From NCBI RefSeq assembly GCF_038008325.1, contig NZ_JBBOYW010000001.1, forward strand, positions 920,001 through 984,000: DNA of 64,000 nt, given 5' to 3'. The notes beneath the pieces are model-generated. The model saw only the letters and a program-made list of their open reading frames with translations, did no database searches and was not told where the DNA came from. Below are positions 46,216 to 55,302 of the stretch, in pieces. The DNA is from Lysinibacillus sp. FSL K6-0232 (GTDB lineage Bacteria; Bacillota; Bacilli; Bacillales_A; Planococcaceae). Numbering within the stretch: the stretch's first letter is position 1; each line of letters opens with the position of its first letter. The position numbers were made by a program, and so were the translations under genes.

Positions 46216-46268
46216 AAAAGGGGTGTCGCAAAAGGTCAGTTTTCACTGACTTTTTGGACAGCCCCTTT
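46216..46268. repeat. Imperfect inverted repeat forming the right IS end
   Basis: AAAAGGGGTGTCGCAAAAGG continues into TCAGT and pairs with ACTGACTTTTTGGACAGCCC followed by CTTT around a 4-6 base loop. The terminal repeat is thus echoed in the opposite sense inside the element, giving a 24-bp imperfect hairpin. Confidence 0.7.
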
Positions 46269-46274
46269 GTCTTT

Positions 46275-47192
46275 TTATTGTTCAATAGGTGCTTGAGCTT
46301 GAAATAGCTCTATCGCAATGTCAGGTCGATCTGTAATAATGCCCTTAGCGCCATTATTAATTAATTTTTTCATTATATCCAGATCATTGATTGTCCAATA
46401 ATGAACAGGGATATTTAAGTTATTTAAAAACTGAATAAACTTTGGTGAATCTAAGGCGAGTACACCAGATTTTGTTGGAATCTGGAAGACATCTACCTTT
46501 GGATGATATAAATGTCCAAATTGACTTGAGAAGGAAGCAAATGCCTTGCGTACATCTGATTCGCCTGCGCCAAGTGCTACTTGGTTTTGTGCATATAAAT
46601 TAAAGCGATCAATTTGCTCACCATAAAAGCTTGTGACAACAACTCGATTTTCTGCCCCTAGCTCTTCAATTAAACGCCACAGCTTAGAAGGCATTAAACT
46701 TCCTTCGTATGTATCTGGAGCATCCTTTATATCAATATTAACAAGCATATTTGGGTAAGCCTCAAGCAGTTCGCGCAATGTCACAACATTTAGTGATTCT
46801 TCTCGATATGGGAAAGCCCCGTCTAAATCTTGAAATTGATAGCCATGATTGAAGGCATTAATTTCTGCTAATGTCATATCAGCTACAAGTCCATAACCAT
46901 CTGTTGTACGTTCAACAGTGTCGTCATGGAAAACAATAATTTCCTCATCCTTTGTTAAACGTATATCTATTTCAAAGCCATCTACACCTAATTGTGCGGC
47001 CTTGTCAAATGCGATCATTGTATGCTCAGGCGCTAAATGTGCTCCACCACGATGCGCAAGAATAATAGGGCGATCAAATTGTAATGCTTGCTTACCTTCA
47101 CGTTGCTGTGGTTTCGAAATAGCCTTACTACCTGCCCAAGCTGCTGCACTTGCTGCTGCAATGGCAAGTGCAATTTTTGTTTTCTTACCCAT
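46275..47192 (-). CDS. glpQ: Glycerophosphodiester phosphodiesterase, membrane-anchored
   Basis: 305 residues. N-terminal uncleaved-looking signal helix (KIALAIAAASAAAWAGSKA), then a GDPD TIM barrel: catalytic ILAHRGGAHLAPEHT near residue 47, DGFEIDIRLTKDEEIIVFHDDTVERTT near 80 and the C-terminal VHYWTINDLD and GIITDRPD segments. Hydrolyses glycerophosphodiesters outside the membrane to glycerol-3-phosphate. ATG with AAGGAGGAC upstream. The IS ends 6 bases after its stop, so its own terminator may have been disrupted. Confidence 0.93.
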   Translation of the reverse strand: MGKKTKIALAIAAASAAAWAGSKAISKPQQREGKQALQFDRPIILAHRGGAHLAPEHTMIAFDKAAQLGVDGFEIDIRLTKDEEIIVFHDDTVERTTDGYGLVADMTLAEINAFNHGYQFQDLDGAFPYREESLNVVTLRELLEAYPNMLVNIDIKDAPDTYEGSLMPSKLWRLIEELGAENRVVVTSFYGEQIDRFNLYAQNQVALGAGESDVRKAFASFSSQFGHLYHPKVDVFQIPTKSGVLALDSPKFIQFLNNLNIPVHYWTINDLDIMKKLINNGAKGIITDRPDIAIELFQAQAPIEQ

Positions 47193-47461
47193 ATTTGTCC
47201 TCCTTAATAATTCGCTTTATATAAAAATATTCATCAGCTCTTGTAGTCAAGATGCTTTACTAGTAACTAGTATAAGTGAAAGATGATGTTTGCTTTTGTC
47301 CTTTAATAATGGTTCAAATATATTGTAACTTGTGGTGATTTGAATTACTACAAGTATGTTTTTCATTATAACGGAAAATTGAGCGATCTGTCAGCTAAAC
47401 TCTGTTGCTATCATTTTCTGGTCTATGGTATTCTTTTATGTAAGAAATGAGGGAGTCTAAT

Positions 47462-47734
47462 ATGAACGAACGACAAGGGCTAATCGTTTACGTCCATCAG
47501 TTAAAACATGCGAAATCTTTGCGAAAATATGGTCATGTTCTTTATATTTCAAGAAGGCAAAAATACGTTGTGCTTTATTGCAATCGTGAGGACATTGATA
47601 TGATGACAACAAAACTACAACGCCTTCCATTTGTGAAAGACGTTGTGGAATCTTATCGTCCATTTGTAAAAACAGAATATGAAAATGCGAAGCCAGATAA
47701 AGCCAAGGAATATGATTATAAGGTAGGTTTATAA
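47462..47734 (+). CDS. ylbG: UPF0298 family protein YlbG
   Basis: 90 residues. ATG at 47462 with GAGGGAG upstream. Family pattern [38 protein letters not shown] and [19 protein letters not shown] is clear. Function unknown. In B. subtilis it follows ylbF directly; here dmlA, an IS and glpQ separate them. The next minus-strand gene ends 2 bases beyond its stop. Confidence 0.9.
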   Translation: MNERQGLIVYVHQLKHAKSLRKYGHVLYISRRQKYVVLYCNREDIDMMTTKLQRLPFVKDVVESYRPFVKTEYENAKPDKAKEYDYKVGL

Positions 47735-47736
47735 TA

Positions 47737-48129
47737 TTAAGATAATGCAGGTATATAGTTATTTAGTCTTAATATACCGATTAAGTATTGATAAAATAGT
47801 TTTGATTCCGAAAATATAGATGAGTGCTTTATTTCTACAACAACTACTTTTCGATTGAGTTGTTCTATTTGTGTTTCAAACATTTTTTGTCGCTGTGTCG
47901 GTTGTTCTTCATTAAAAGGAATGCCTTCACGGCAAATATAAATAGGCATAAATTTACTTTCGCCAACTGGTTTGAATGCAACTGCTAATGAGAGAACTTG
48001 TTTACCTTCTTTTGTAGTAGAGGTTAGTATAAAGGCTTGATGAAAGCGTTCCTGATTCGTTTTAATAATTTCGAGTAGCTCGTAAACATCACCATAGCCT
48101 TCTCCTAATTCTATAAATTGTTGTGGCAT
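47737..48129 (-). CDS. Conserved Bacillales protein of unknown function (DUF7147-like)
   Basis: 130 residues, soluble. ATG with GGAAAGGATG upstream on the minus strand. Pattern FIELGEGYGDVYELLEI at the N-terminus, PIYICREGIPF in the middle and YQYLIGILRLNNYIP at the end resembles a family I recall as DUF7147, sometimes misnamed methylthioribose kinase; it has no kinase motif. It ends 2 bases from the convergent ylbG stop with no terminator between. Confidence 0.75.
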   Translation of the reverse strand: MPQQFIELGEGYGDVYELLEIIKTNQERFHQAFILTSTTKEGKQVLSLAVAFKPVGESKFMPIYICREGIPFNEEQPTQRQKMFETQIEQLNRKVVVVEIKHSSIFSESKLFYQYLIGILRLNNYIPALS

Positions 48130-48185
48130 AATAAATGCACATCCTTTCCAATCCTTATAGTATCATGCTGCGGGAGGTCAAGCAC

Positions 48186-49607
48186 ATGAAATTTGCATTA
48201 AGCTTTTTTTCCATTCTAGCACTTATTATTGCGGGGACACTATTTTTCCAATACCATGCCTATTCATCCGATTTAGAAACAGGTGGGGGGGATTTTCATT
48301 ACTCTCAGGAAATAGAAATGGTCTATCGTGAAAATAGTTTAGATATTCGACAACATTTTAAAAATTTACCAGATCAAAAGGTCAACATTAAATGGCCAGA
48401 AAAAGCTGTAAACCCTAGTTGCTTTATTGAAAATGAAAAAAGCTGCAATCGTTTATCAGAAGAACTTTCTTATTTTGCAAAGGGAGAAACAAAATCACAA
48501 TCTGTATCATACATAATTCCAATTGAGGGTGGCTTGAAAAATAAAATGCTGCTTCAAAATATTTTTGCCACACTAACAAATGGGGAAGCATCCTATTCGA
48601 TTGTTCATATTTCAACAGATAGTAAAGTGCAGGGTCAATGGGTAACTGGCTTACCATTAGTTGGGCAGCAACAGCTATCACTGGTTAATTATACAATGTT
48701 TAGCGGATACGGTGCTGTGCATGATATTTATTGGCAGGCAGGTGGGCTAGCGCTTCAGGAACAAACATCTGTATTATCGATTTATGCACAGCAAGCCATT
48801 CCAAATGATTTTCTTCAAGCATTGAAAAATATACAGTTTTTAAGTGATGAACATATTGCGATTATTCAAGATAAAAGCCCAGTAACAGCCCATGATGATC
48901 GATTGTTATTTTTACCAGCGTTAACGCCAGAAGCTGTGGAGCAGGAAGTGATTTTATCGCAAATAAAGTCACAATTTACATTTGAAGATGCACCAGAATG
49001 GTTACCAGAGGTAGTGGCATCCTATTTAGTAAATGATGTGATTGGTACAGATAAAGCAAAGAAAATTATTCAAACATTAAATGAATATATGACAGCTAAT
49101 CAGCAGCAAGCTTGGCAAGATACACTAAAAAATATGAGCGATGAACCGATTACACCAGCTACAATGGATAATCATTTGTCACAAGTATTAAATGCGAAAA
49201 CATCCTACTTTACATTAAATGCAGCTCAAAAAAATGGCACCTATCCGCTATTATTTGAAGATGCAAGCAAGGTATATGTAGATGGTATACAGAGAGAGGA
49301 TGTTCGTGTTATTTTATATGAGGGTCAAAAATTGTATACAGCAGATACGTTATTACCTTATCTCGGCTATTCGGCTGGAGAAGGGGATCATGGCTATTAC
49401 GTCAATAGTGAGAATCGTACATTCCGCTTCCCACTAAATCATGGCTTCTATGTATTCAATCAACGTAGATATTCAACAATTTCAGAGCCGATTATTAAAA
49501 TTGCTGATCGTTACTATGTGGAGGAAACGTGGTTACAGCGTTTATTCCTTGTTGATTTACAAAAGAAAGATCAACAAATTCAAGTTATTTCGCAAGAACA
49601 ACAATAA
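48186..49607 (+). CDS. Secreted or membrane-anchored protein, unknown, with C-terminal stalk-like domain
   Basis: 473 residues from the ATG at 48186, chosen because GGGAGGTC lies 6 bases upstream. One N-terminal hydrophobic helix (about 4-22) acts as signal or anchor; the rest should be outside. A region at about 270-300 (FEDAPEWLPEVVASYLVND) resembles the helix carrying the second zinc ligand in gluzincin peptidases, but no HExxH exists. The last 100 residues (GQKLYTADTLLPYLGYSAGEG, then FNQRRYSTISEPIIKIADRY) resemble copper-amine-oxidase N-terminal-like stalk domains. I do not recognise the whole protein. Confidence 0.75.
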   Translation: MKFALSFFSILALIIAGTLFFQYHAYSSDLETGGGDFHYSQEIEMVYRENSLDIRQHFKNLPDQKVNIKWPEKAVNPSCFIENEKSCNRLSEELSYFAKGETKSQSVSYIIPIEGGLKNKMLLQNIFATLTNGEASYSIVHISTDSKVQGQWVTGLPLVGQQQLSLVNYTMFSGYGAVHDIYWQAGGLALQEQTSVLSIYAQQAIPNDFLQALKNIQFLSDEHIAIIQDKSPVTAHDDRLLFLPALTPEAVEQEVILSQIKSQFTFEDAPEWLPEVVASYLVNDVIGTDKAKKIIQTLNEYMTANQQQAWQDTLKNMSDEPITPATMDNHLSQVLNAKTSYFTLNAAQKNGTYPLLFEDASKVYVDGIQREDVRVILYEGQKLYTADTLLPYLGYSAGEGDHGYYVNSENRTFRFPLNHGFYVFNQRRYSTISEPIIKIADRYYVEETWLQRLFLVDLQKKDQQIQVISQEQQ

Positions 49608-49608
49608 T

Positions 49609-49642
49609 TTTTGCAGCGGGGACGTAGTCTTCCGCTGCAAAA
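49609..49642. other. GC-rich hairpin after the secreted-protein gene
   Basis: Perfect 11-bp stem TTTTGCAGCGG with CCGCTGCAAAA and a 12-base loop, starting 2 bases after the stop. Only a weak T-tail follows, so it is a possible terminator or mRNA 3' stabiliser. Confidence 0.55.
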
Positions 49643-49774
49643 TGCTTTATGCTGACTTAACGGCTGTTTGTACAAGCCGTAGAGGTCACAGTGTCCCTCG
49701 TAAACCCGAAAAAATCTGGATACAACTATGGCAAGTTGTAATTGATATAAATGAAAGTATGGTGATAGGCTGTT

Positions 49775-50834
<1,060 letters not shown>

Positions 50835-50839
50835 GTGTG

Positions 50840-50876
50840 AAAGAGGATGTCAGTGTAGTAGACATCCTCTTTTTGT
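50840..50876 (+). terminator. Terminator of rsmD-coaD
   Basis: Perfect 11-bp stem AAGAGGATGTC with GACATCCTCTT, 9-base loop, T5. Confidence 0.88.
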
Positions 50877-50924
50877 TTGTGGATAGAGCTTGCAAAGTGA
50901 CGGATAGCCTCTGAAAGTAGTGTG

Positions 50925-51824
50925 CTATTTCAGAAAAAATAGAGCATAAATAGTTGGCACAATGATTATGCTAAGAAGGCGTAGTTTAATATAGGGACGA
51001 ACAGAGAGTCTAGATGATTTAGCAATAACGAAAATTTGTAAATGAATGCTAATGCTTTGCATTGTTAATAAAATGACAACTAGTAAAGAGGTATATGGAA
51101 GGTCTGGAAAGGCTGTAACAGTCATTTGAAGACCATTTGTCACCTCTAGGATCGCTGCGATGGAAAGTTCAAGGGTATAGGGCAGTGTAGGAAACATTTG
51201 GTCTAAACCCTCTTGCACAATGGTCTGAATCGTTGTAAAAAAGATAATGGTTGTACCAACTAAAAGGATGGTTGGAGCTGTTTCTCGAATACTTTCTGAG
51301 AAAGGTGCAGTATATAGTGGTGTATTGTGGACGGAGATACTTGGTGGAGCTGTTTTGCGAAATAAAAAATAACCAGTTATTAAACAACAAATATTAAACG
51401 TATGTAGTAAACATAAAAACAACCATCCAAACGTATTACTGTGTAGTAAATCAAGGCTTACAAAACCAAGGACAAAGAGTGGGCTTGGTGCATGGCAAAC
51501 AGCAAGCAAAAAATTGGCTTCTTTTACATGTAACTGACCGCTATTTTTTAAGTAAACAATGGTTGTTGCGCCAGTTGGATAGCCGCCAAGTGCACTAATT
51601 ATATATGCTTGTACGTATAATGAGGCACGTTTTGTTTTCGTACGCATAGGAGCTGTTAAACGTAGAAGCCATTGTGTCAATATAAGGTATGGCAATAAAT
51701 ATGGAAATAGTGCCTCCATAAAAAGATTTAAACCTAAGTCAGTGCCACTATGAGCAGTTTGTGGGAATAACAAGAGTAAGAGAATAAGAATTATGCAGAG
51801 CGCTATTTGAATTGTAGCAAACAT
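50925..51824 (-). CDS. ylbJ: Sporulation integral membrane protein YlbJ
   Basis: 299 residues from the ATG at 51824; a longer reading to 51902 would cover the putative promoter. About eight helices. The YlbJ/Gate-domain pattern is visible: YIISALGGYPTGATTIVYLKNSG near residue 75, EANFLLAVCHAPSPLFVLGFV near 105, and a second half with SIRETAPTILLVGTTIIFF near 190. In B. subtilis YlbJ is SigE-dependent and needed for resistant spores. This copy is shorter than the B. subtilis protein (about 400). The ribosome binding site is weak (GAGATGA). Confidence 0.82.
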   Translation of the reverse strand: MFATIQIALCIILILLLLLFPQTAHSGTDLGLNLFMEALFPYLLPYLILTQWLLRLTAPMRTKTKRASLYVQAYIISALGGYPTGATTIVYLKNSGQLHVKEANFLLAVCHAPSPLFVLGFVSLDLLHSNTFGWLFLCLLHTFNICCLITGYFLFRKTAPPSISVHNTPLYTAPFSESIRETAPTILLVGTTIIFFTTIQTIVQEGLDQMFPTLPYTLELSIAAILEVTNGLQMTVTAFPDLPYTSLLVVILLTMQSISIHLQIFVIAKSSRLSVRPYIKLRLLSIIIVPTIYALFFLK

Positions 51825-51876
51825 GTTATCATCTCGTTTCAACTTTTTGTCATTCACATAGGCAAATGCTAAAATC

Positions 51877-51904
51877 AATATATGTGAAAAAGGCAAAAAC
51901 ATGA
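51877..51904 (-). promoter_or_regulatory. Putative SigE promoter of ylbJ
   Basis: On the minus strand TCATGTT (6 of 7 to TCATATT) and CATATATT (close to CATACAAT) lie 13 bases apart, one short of the usual 14-15. It would give a leader of about 45 bases. Confidence 0.4.
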
Positions 51905-51942
51905 ACGTGTCGTTTTGTAGGCGTCCTAGGAGGTGTGTTAAA

Positions 51943-52989
51943 TTGAAGAAAAAAATTAGTATTTATGTAGTGTTATTAGTCGTGATTTGTTTTTCGATGC
52001 TATACCGACTAGACGCGTATATTATGAAGCCTGGCAGTGCCTATGATGTCAGTAAATTTGTCACTGTCGGTGGCAAAGAGGCAGATAGTGAAGGCTCCAT
52101 GAGCTTAATGACAGTTGCTATGCAGCAAGCGACACCATTTACTTATGCATGGGCAAAATGGCAAAAATATCAAAAGCTTATGGATATCGAGCAAGTGCGT
52201 AATCCATTAGAAGATGATGAAGAATATAATATTCGACAATTAAAATTAATGTCTGATTCCCAATTTAATGCAAAATATGTAGCTTTTCAAAGAGCAGGGT
52301 TAGAAACAACGGTACATTTTAATGGCGTTTTTATATTAAACGTATTAGATGGTGGGGCATCTGACGGTATTTTAAAGGCTGGAGATGAAATTGTTGAGGT
52401 GGATGGTCAAAAAATAACAAATCAGCAAATGTTGATAGATCTTTTAGAGCCGAAGCAACTTGGCGATCAAGTAACCGTTCAATTTATACGTAATGAGAAG
52501 CAACAACAAGCTACGATTACATTAAAGGAAATTCCGAATACAGAAGAGCATCGTGCAGGTTTAGGTATTTCCTATACAGAAAGCAAATCAATTGAAACCC
52601 ATCCAAAGGTAACGATGAAAACAGAGGACATTGGGGGACCATCTGCTGGCTTAATGTTTACGCTTGAAATTTTAGACCAGCTACTTGAGGAAGATTTAAC
52701 AAAAGGCTATGCAATTGCAGGCACTGGTGAAATGCTTGTAGATGGCTCTGTTGGTAGAATTGGCGGAATTGATTATAAGGTGATCGCCGCTGATCGTGAT
52801 GGCATGGAAATTTTCTTTGCACCAGATGATGAAATTTCGGAGGAGATCAAGGCTAAGCATCCAGAACTAGAATCAAATTATGCAACAGCCGTAAAAACAG
52901 CAAAGGAAATTGGTACAAAGATGAAAATTGTTCCTGTCAAAACAGTGGATGATGCAATTGATTATTTAAGACAACTAGAACCAAAATAA
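51943..52989 (+). CDS. ylbL: PDZ - Lon-type membrane protease YlbL (SepM-like)
   Basis: 348 residues from a TTG at 51943 with CTAGGAGGTG 7 bases upstream. N-terminal anchor helix (about 5-24); PDZ domain at about 115-205 (VLDGGASDGILKAGDEIVEVDG); Lon-type protease domain at about 225-345 with catalytic Ser in IGGPSAGLMFTLEI near 237 and catalytic Lys in GGIDYKVIAADRDG near 282. Extracellular protease; in B. subtilis YlbL is linked to regulated proteolysis during DNA damage recovery. Confidence 0.93.
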   Translation: MKKKISIYVVLLVVICFSMLYRLDAYIMKPGSAYDVSKFVTVGGKEADSEGSMSLMTVAMQQATPFTYAWAKWQKYQKLMDIEQVRNPLEDDEEYNIRQLKLMSDSQFNAKYVAFQRAGLETTVHFNGVFILNVLDGGASDGILKAGDEIVEVDGQKITNQQMLIDLLEPKQLGDQVTVQFIRNEKQQQATITLKEIPNTEEHRAGLGISYTESKSIETHPKVTMKTEDIGGPSAGLMFTLEILDQLLEEDLTKGYAIAGTGEMLVDGSVGRIGGIDYKVIAADRDGMEIFFAPDDEISEEIKAKHPELESNYATAVKTAKEIGTKMKIVPVKTVDDAIDYLRQLEPK

Positions 52990-52990
52990 G

Positions 52991-53025
52991 GGGATGCTAG
53001 CAACACAACTAGCATCCCTCTGCTA
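52991..53025. terminator. Hairpin between convergent ylbL and tmcAL
   Basis: Perfect 10-bp stem GGGATGCTAG with CTAGCATCCC; weak T-tails on both sides, between convergent genes. Confidence 0.65.
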
Positions 53026-53028
53026 TGT

Positions 53029-54240
53029 TTAAAAACGAATGGGAGGTGTTTGGTAGTCTTTTGGAAGACTGAAGCCTGTAGTTCCCTGCTCTATACTTAA
53101 ATTGTAGAGCTCTGCTGCATGGATATCGATAGCAAGCATGGCATCATTCGTAGCTGCAACCCTGCTAATTAATGGTAGCTCAATATGCTTTTTTTGTTGC
53201 CCTAAATAAGCCTGACCTATGGTACTCATGCCTAATAAGCGAATAAAGGAGGGCGCTTGAAAGCTTTGGAGCTGCTCTTTTGTAAAGCCTGTATAGATAT
53301 GTGTCAGCATACGTTGCAGGCGCGTCCATGTATAGCGCTTTGATTTGATTTTTTCCATAAAGCTACTAAACGATTGGCTTGTTTTAGCTGCTTTGAGCAT
53401 GGCATTTTCAATTCCTTCTGTTACCTCTGCATAGCGAGTAAGTTCAGCAGGCGTATGACGCATAATTGTAAAGCGTAACAATGGCCAAAATGCTTCCCAG
53501 CTTGCAAATGTATGATATTTTGTTTGCCAATCTGTTAAATATTGAAAGGATGCTTCAGGAACAACTTGCTGCACACTTTGTAATGATTGGCTAGCGGCAA
53601 GTGCTTGACGTATTCCTGTGGCACTGGCAATGGAGGCATCCTCCTGTAGCGCATCATGATAGCCTGCTGCAATGCGAGGAATCGTCAGTGGCTTTATAGG
53701 GCGATTAAGAGCCTTTGCTGCCTCTAAATAATGAAAGCCTAATATATTATTGGGCTGTGCAAGATCAATGTATGAAGCAGGAAACTTTTGAGAAAGCTGA
53801 TGATAGGCATAATACAGGCTTTTTGGATAACTTGCGCCTGTTTTAAGGCTATCTTTAATAAGTGCATCATACTCAGCGCGGTGATTGTTGATAAGTTCAA
53901 ATGTATTTAAAAAAGGCTGGATTGAACCATCTTCACTGCCAAATGCAAAGGAATTGCAACCAACAGCACTTAATAATGAAATAGCACCTTTTGCAAAATC
54001 TGTAGCAGGTGCTGTACTATAGACGTATGGTAGCTCAATGACAATATCTACACCACCAGCCAAAGCCATTTTAGTACGCGTCCATTTATCCACCATTGCG
54101 GGTTCGCCGCGTTGTAAAAATGTTCCACTCATAACAGCAATCACAAGGTCCGCCTGTGCTGCTTTTTTAGCCTGCTTTAAATGATAGGCATGTCCATTGT
54201 GAAATGGATTATATTCAACAACAATTCCAACTGCTTGCAT
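53029..54240 (-). CDS. tmcAL: tRNA(Met) cytidine acetate ligase TmcAL (YlbM)
   Basis: 403 residues; makes N4-acetylcytidine at the wobble position of elongator tRNA-Met from acetate and ATP. ATG at 54240 with AAGGAGGGAT upstream. Nucleotidyltransferase-like N-terminus with EYNPFHNGHAYHL near residue 9, SGTFLQRGEPAMVDKWTRT near 40, and GSEDG near 103. Helical C-terminal domain. Position beside ylbN-rpmF is conserved. Confidence 0.94.
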   Translation of the reverse strand: MQAVGIVVEYNPFHNGHAYHLKQAKKAAQADLVIAVMSGTFLQRGEPAMVDKWTRTKMALAGGVDIVIELPYVYSTAPATDFAKGAISLLSAVGCNSFAFGSEDGSIQPFLNTFELINNHRAEYDALIKDSLKTGASYPKSLYYAYHQLSQKFPASYIDLAQPNNILGFHYLEAAKALNRPIKPLTIPRIAAGYHDALQEDASIASATGIRQALAASQSLQSVQQVVPEASFQYLTDWQTKYHTFASWEAFWPLLRFTIMRHTPAELTRYAEVTEGIENAMLKAAKTSQSFSSFMEKIKSKRYTWTRLQRMLTHIYTGFTKEQLQSFQAPSFIRLLGMSTIGQAYLGQQKKHIELPLISRVAATNDAMLAIDIHAAELYNLSIEQGTTGFSLPKDYQTPPIRF

Positions 54241-54349
54241 GCCATCCCTCCTTATCAATTATGTCTTTGCTGTAAACTTATTAGACGCAATTATACGTTT
54301 AATCGTATACAATTATAGGTGGGTTTTTTTATGGTGACAAGAAATTATC

Positions 54350-54378
54350 TTGACATCTATTTTTACACATTATATAAT
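54350..54378 (+). promoter_or_regulatory. Perfect-consensus SigA promoter of ylbN-rpmF
   Basis: TTGACA (54350-54355) - 17 bases - TATAAT (54373-54378): both hexamers perfect with ideal spacing. A start near 54385 leaves a leader of about 25 bases. Confidence 0.8.
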
Positions 54379-54408
54379 CAACAGTGTTGTTTCGAGGTGA
54401 TTAAGCGA

Positions 54409-54942
54409 ATGAAATGGTCAATTCATCAATTATCGAAGTACCGTCAAAACGGGATGCCAATTGATGCCTTTATCCAACTGGATGAAGTGATGGCGCGAAA
54501 CCAGGATATTCGAGCAATTTCGCCCGTTCATGTAAAAGGGCTATGTACTTTTGGTGCATCGCAAATGACATGTCAGTTAACTGTGACAGCAACGTTAACA
54601 CTTCCGTGTGCTCGTACATGGGAGGATGTTGAGTTCCCTATCCACGTGGATACAGTTGAAATTTTTAGCTGGATTGACGAAGATAAACGAGGAGACGATG
54701 ATGGAGATATTCACTATATTGATGGTGAAGTTATCGACATGAAACCAGTGCTTGAGGAACTTGTGTTACTTGAGGTACCTATGCAAGTGTTCAAAGAAAA
54801 CTCTGAAGGACAAGTGCAAGGCGGTAAAAATTGGTCTTATGCAACAGATGAAGACGTAGAGCTACACAAAAAAGCTGACGAACAAAAAGTGGATCCAAGA
54901 CTAGCTGCTTTAGCTAAGTATTTTGATCAAACAGACGAATAG
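54409..54942 (+). CDS. ylbN: YceD/DUF177 family protein YlbN
   Basis: 177 residues from the ATG at 54409, chosen because GAGGTGATT lies 7 bases upstream and the perfect promoter at 54350-54378 excludes an earlier start. Family landmarks: CQLTVTATLTLPCARTWEDVEFP near 65 with the conserved Cys, DGEVIDMKPVLEELVLLEVPM near 110, and a C-terminal VDPRLAALAKYF. Linked to ribosome assembly by its constant pairing with rpmF; precise function unknown. Confidence 0.92.
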   Translation: MKWSIHQLSKYRQNGMPIDAFIQLDEVMARNQDIRAISPVHVKGLCTFGASQMTCQLTVTATLTLPCARTWEDVEFPIHVDTVEIFSWIDEDKRGDDDGDIHYIDGEVIDMKPVLEELVLLEVPMQVFKENSEGQVQGGKNWSYATDEDVELHKKADEQKVDPRLAALAKYFDQTDE

Positions 54943-54966
54943 ACGATCTGTAAGGAGGTGCCATCA

Positions 54967-55140
54967 ATGGCTGTACCATTTAGAAGAACTTCTAAAACTG
55001 CAAAAAGAAAGCGTCGTACGCATTTCAAATTATCTGTACCTGGTATGGTAACTTGCCCTAACTGTGGTGAGGCTAAATTATCACACCGTGTTTGCAAAGC
55101 TTGCGGACAATACAAAGGTAAAGAAGTAGTAAGCAAATAA
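54967..55140 (+). CDS. rpmF: 50S ribosomal protein L32
   Basis: 57 residues, basic. ATG behind TAAGGAGGTG. Begins [19 protein letters not shown] and has an intact zinc ribbon (CPNCG at 30-34 and CKACG at 43-47), so it is the zinc-binding form. Cotranscribed with ylbN. Confidence 0.98.
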   Translation: MAVPFRRTSKTAKRKRRTHFKLSVPGMVTCPNCGEAKLSHRVCKACGQYKGKEVVSK

Positions 55141-55158
55141 TACAGTGTTTGCTCACTT

Positions 55159-55202
55159 AAAAGGCTAGTAGAGAGACCATGGCTCTTTACTAGCCTTTTT
55201 GT
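55159..55202 (+). terminator. Terminator of ylbN-rpmF
   Basis: AAAAGGCTAGTAGAGAG pairs with CTCTTTACTAGCCTTTT (one G-U), then T residues. Confidence 0.88.
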
Positions 55203-55260
55203 TAGCTTAAAAAGACAGAATATTTCGTTGGTGCTGCAGTTTCATATAATCGTAAAATCA

Positions 55261-55273
55261 TTGTATGATACAA
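55261..55273. promoter_or_regulatory. 13-bp palindrome upstream of the enoyl-CoA hydratase-like gene
   Basis: TTGTATGATACAA is a perfect inverted repeat around one base, 30 bases before the start codon. A possible -10 TATAAT lies at 55245-55250, so it could be an operator just after the transcription start. Which regulator binds is unknown. Confidence 0.4.
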
Positions 55274-55302
55274 TCTATTCATAGAAACAAAGGGGGAATA
55301 GT

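Larger units (their letters stand above)
44350..46268 (-). mobile_element. IS1182-family insertion sequence, about 1.9 kb
   Basis: Ends are marked by 21-bp inverted repeats AAAGGGGCTGTCC plus CATAAGTC (44350-44370) and, reversed, plus AAAAAGTC (46248-46268): 19 of 21 match. It contains one transposase gene. No clear target duplication is visible; instead the flanks ATAAAAAG (left) and CTTTTTAT (right) are inverted to each other. The element sits between convergent dmlA and glpQ, 6 bases from each stop. Confidence 0.9.
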
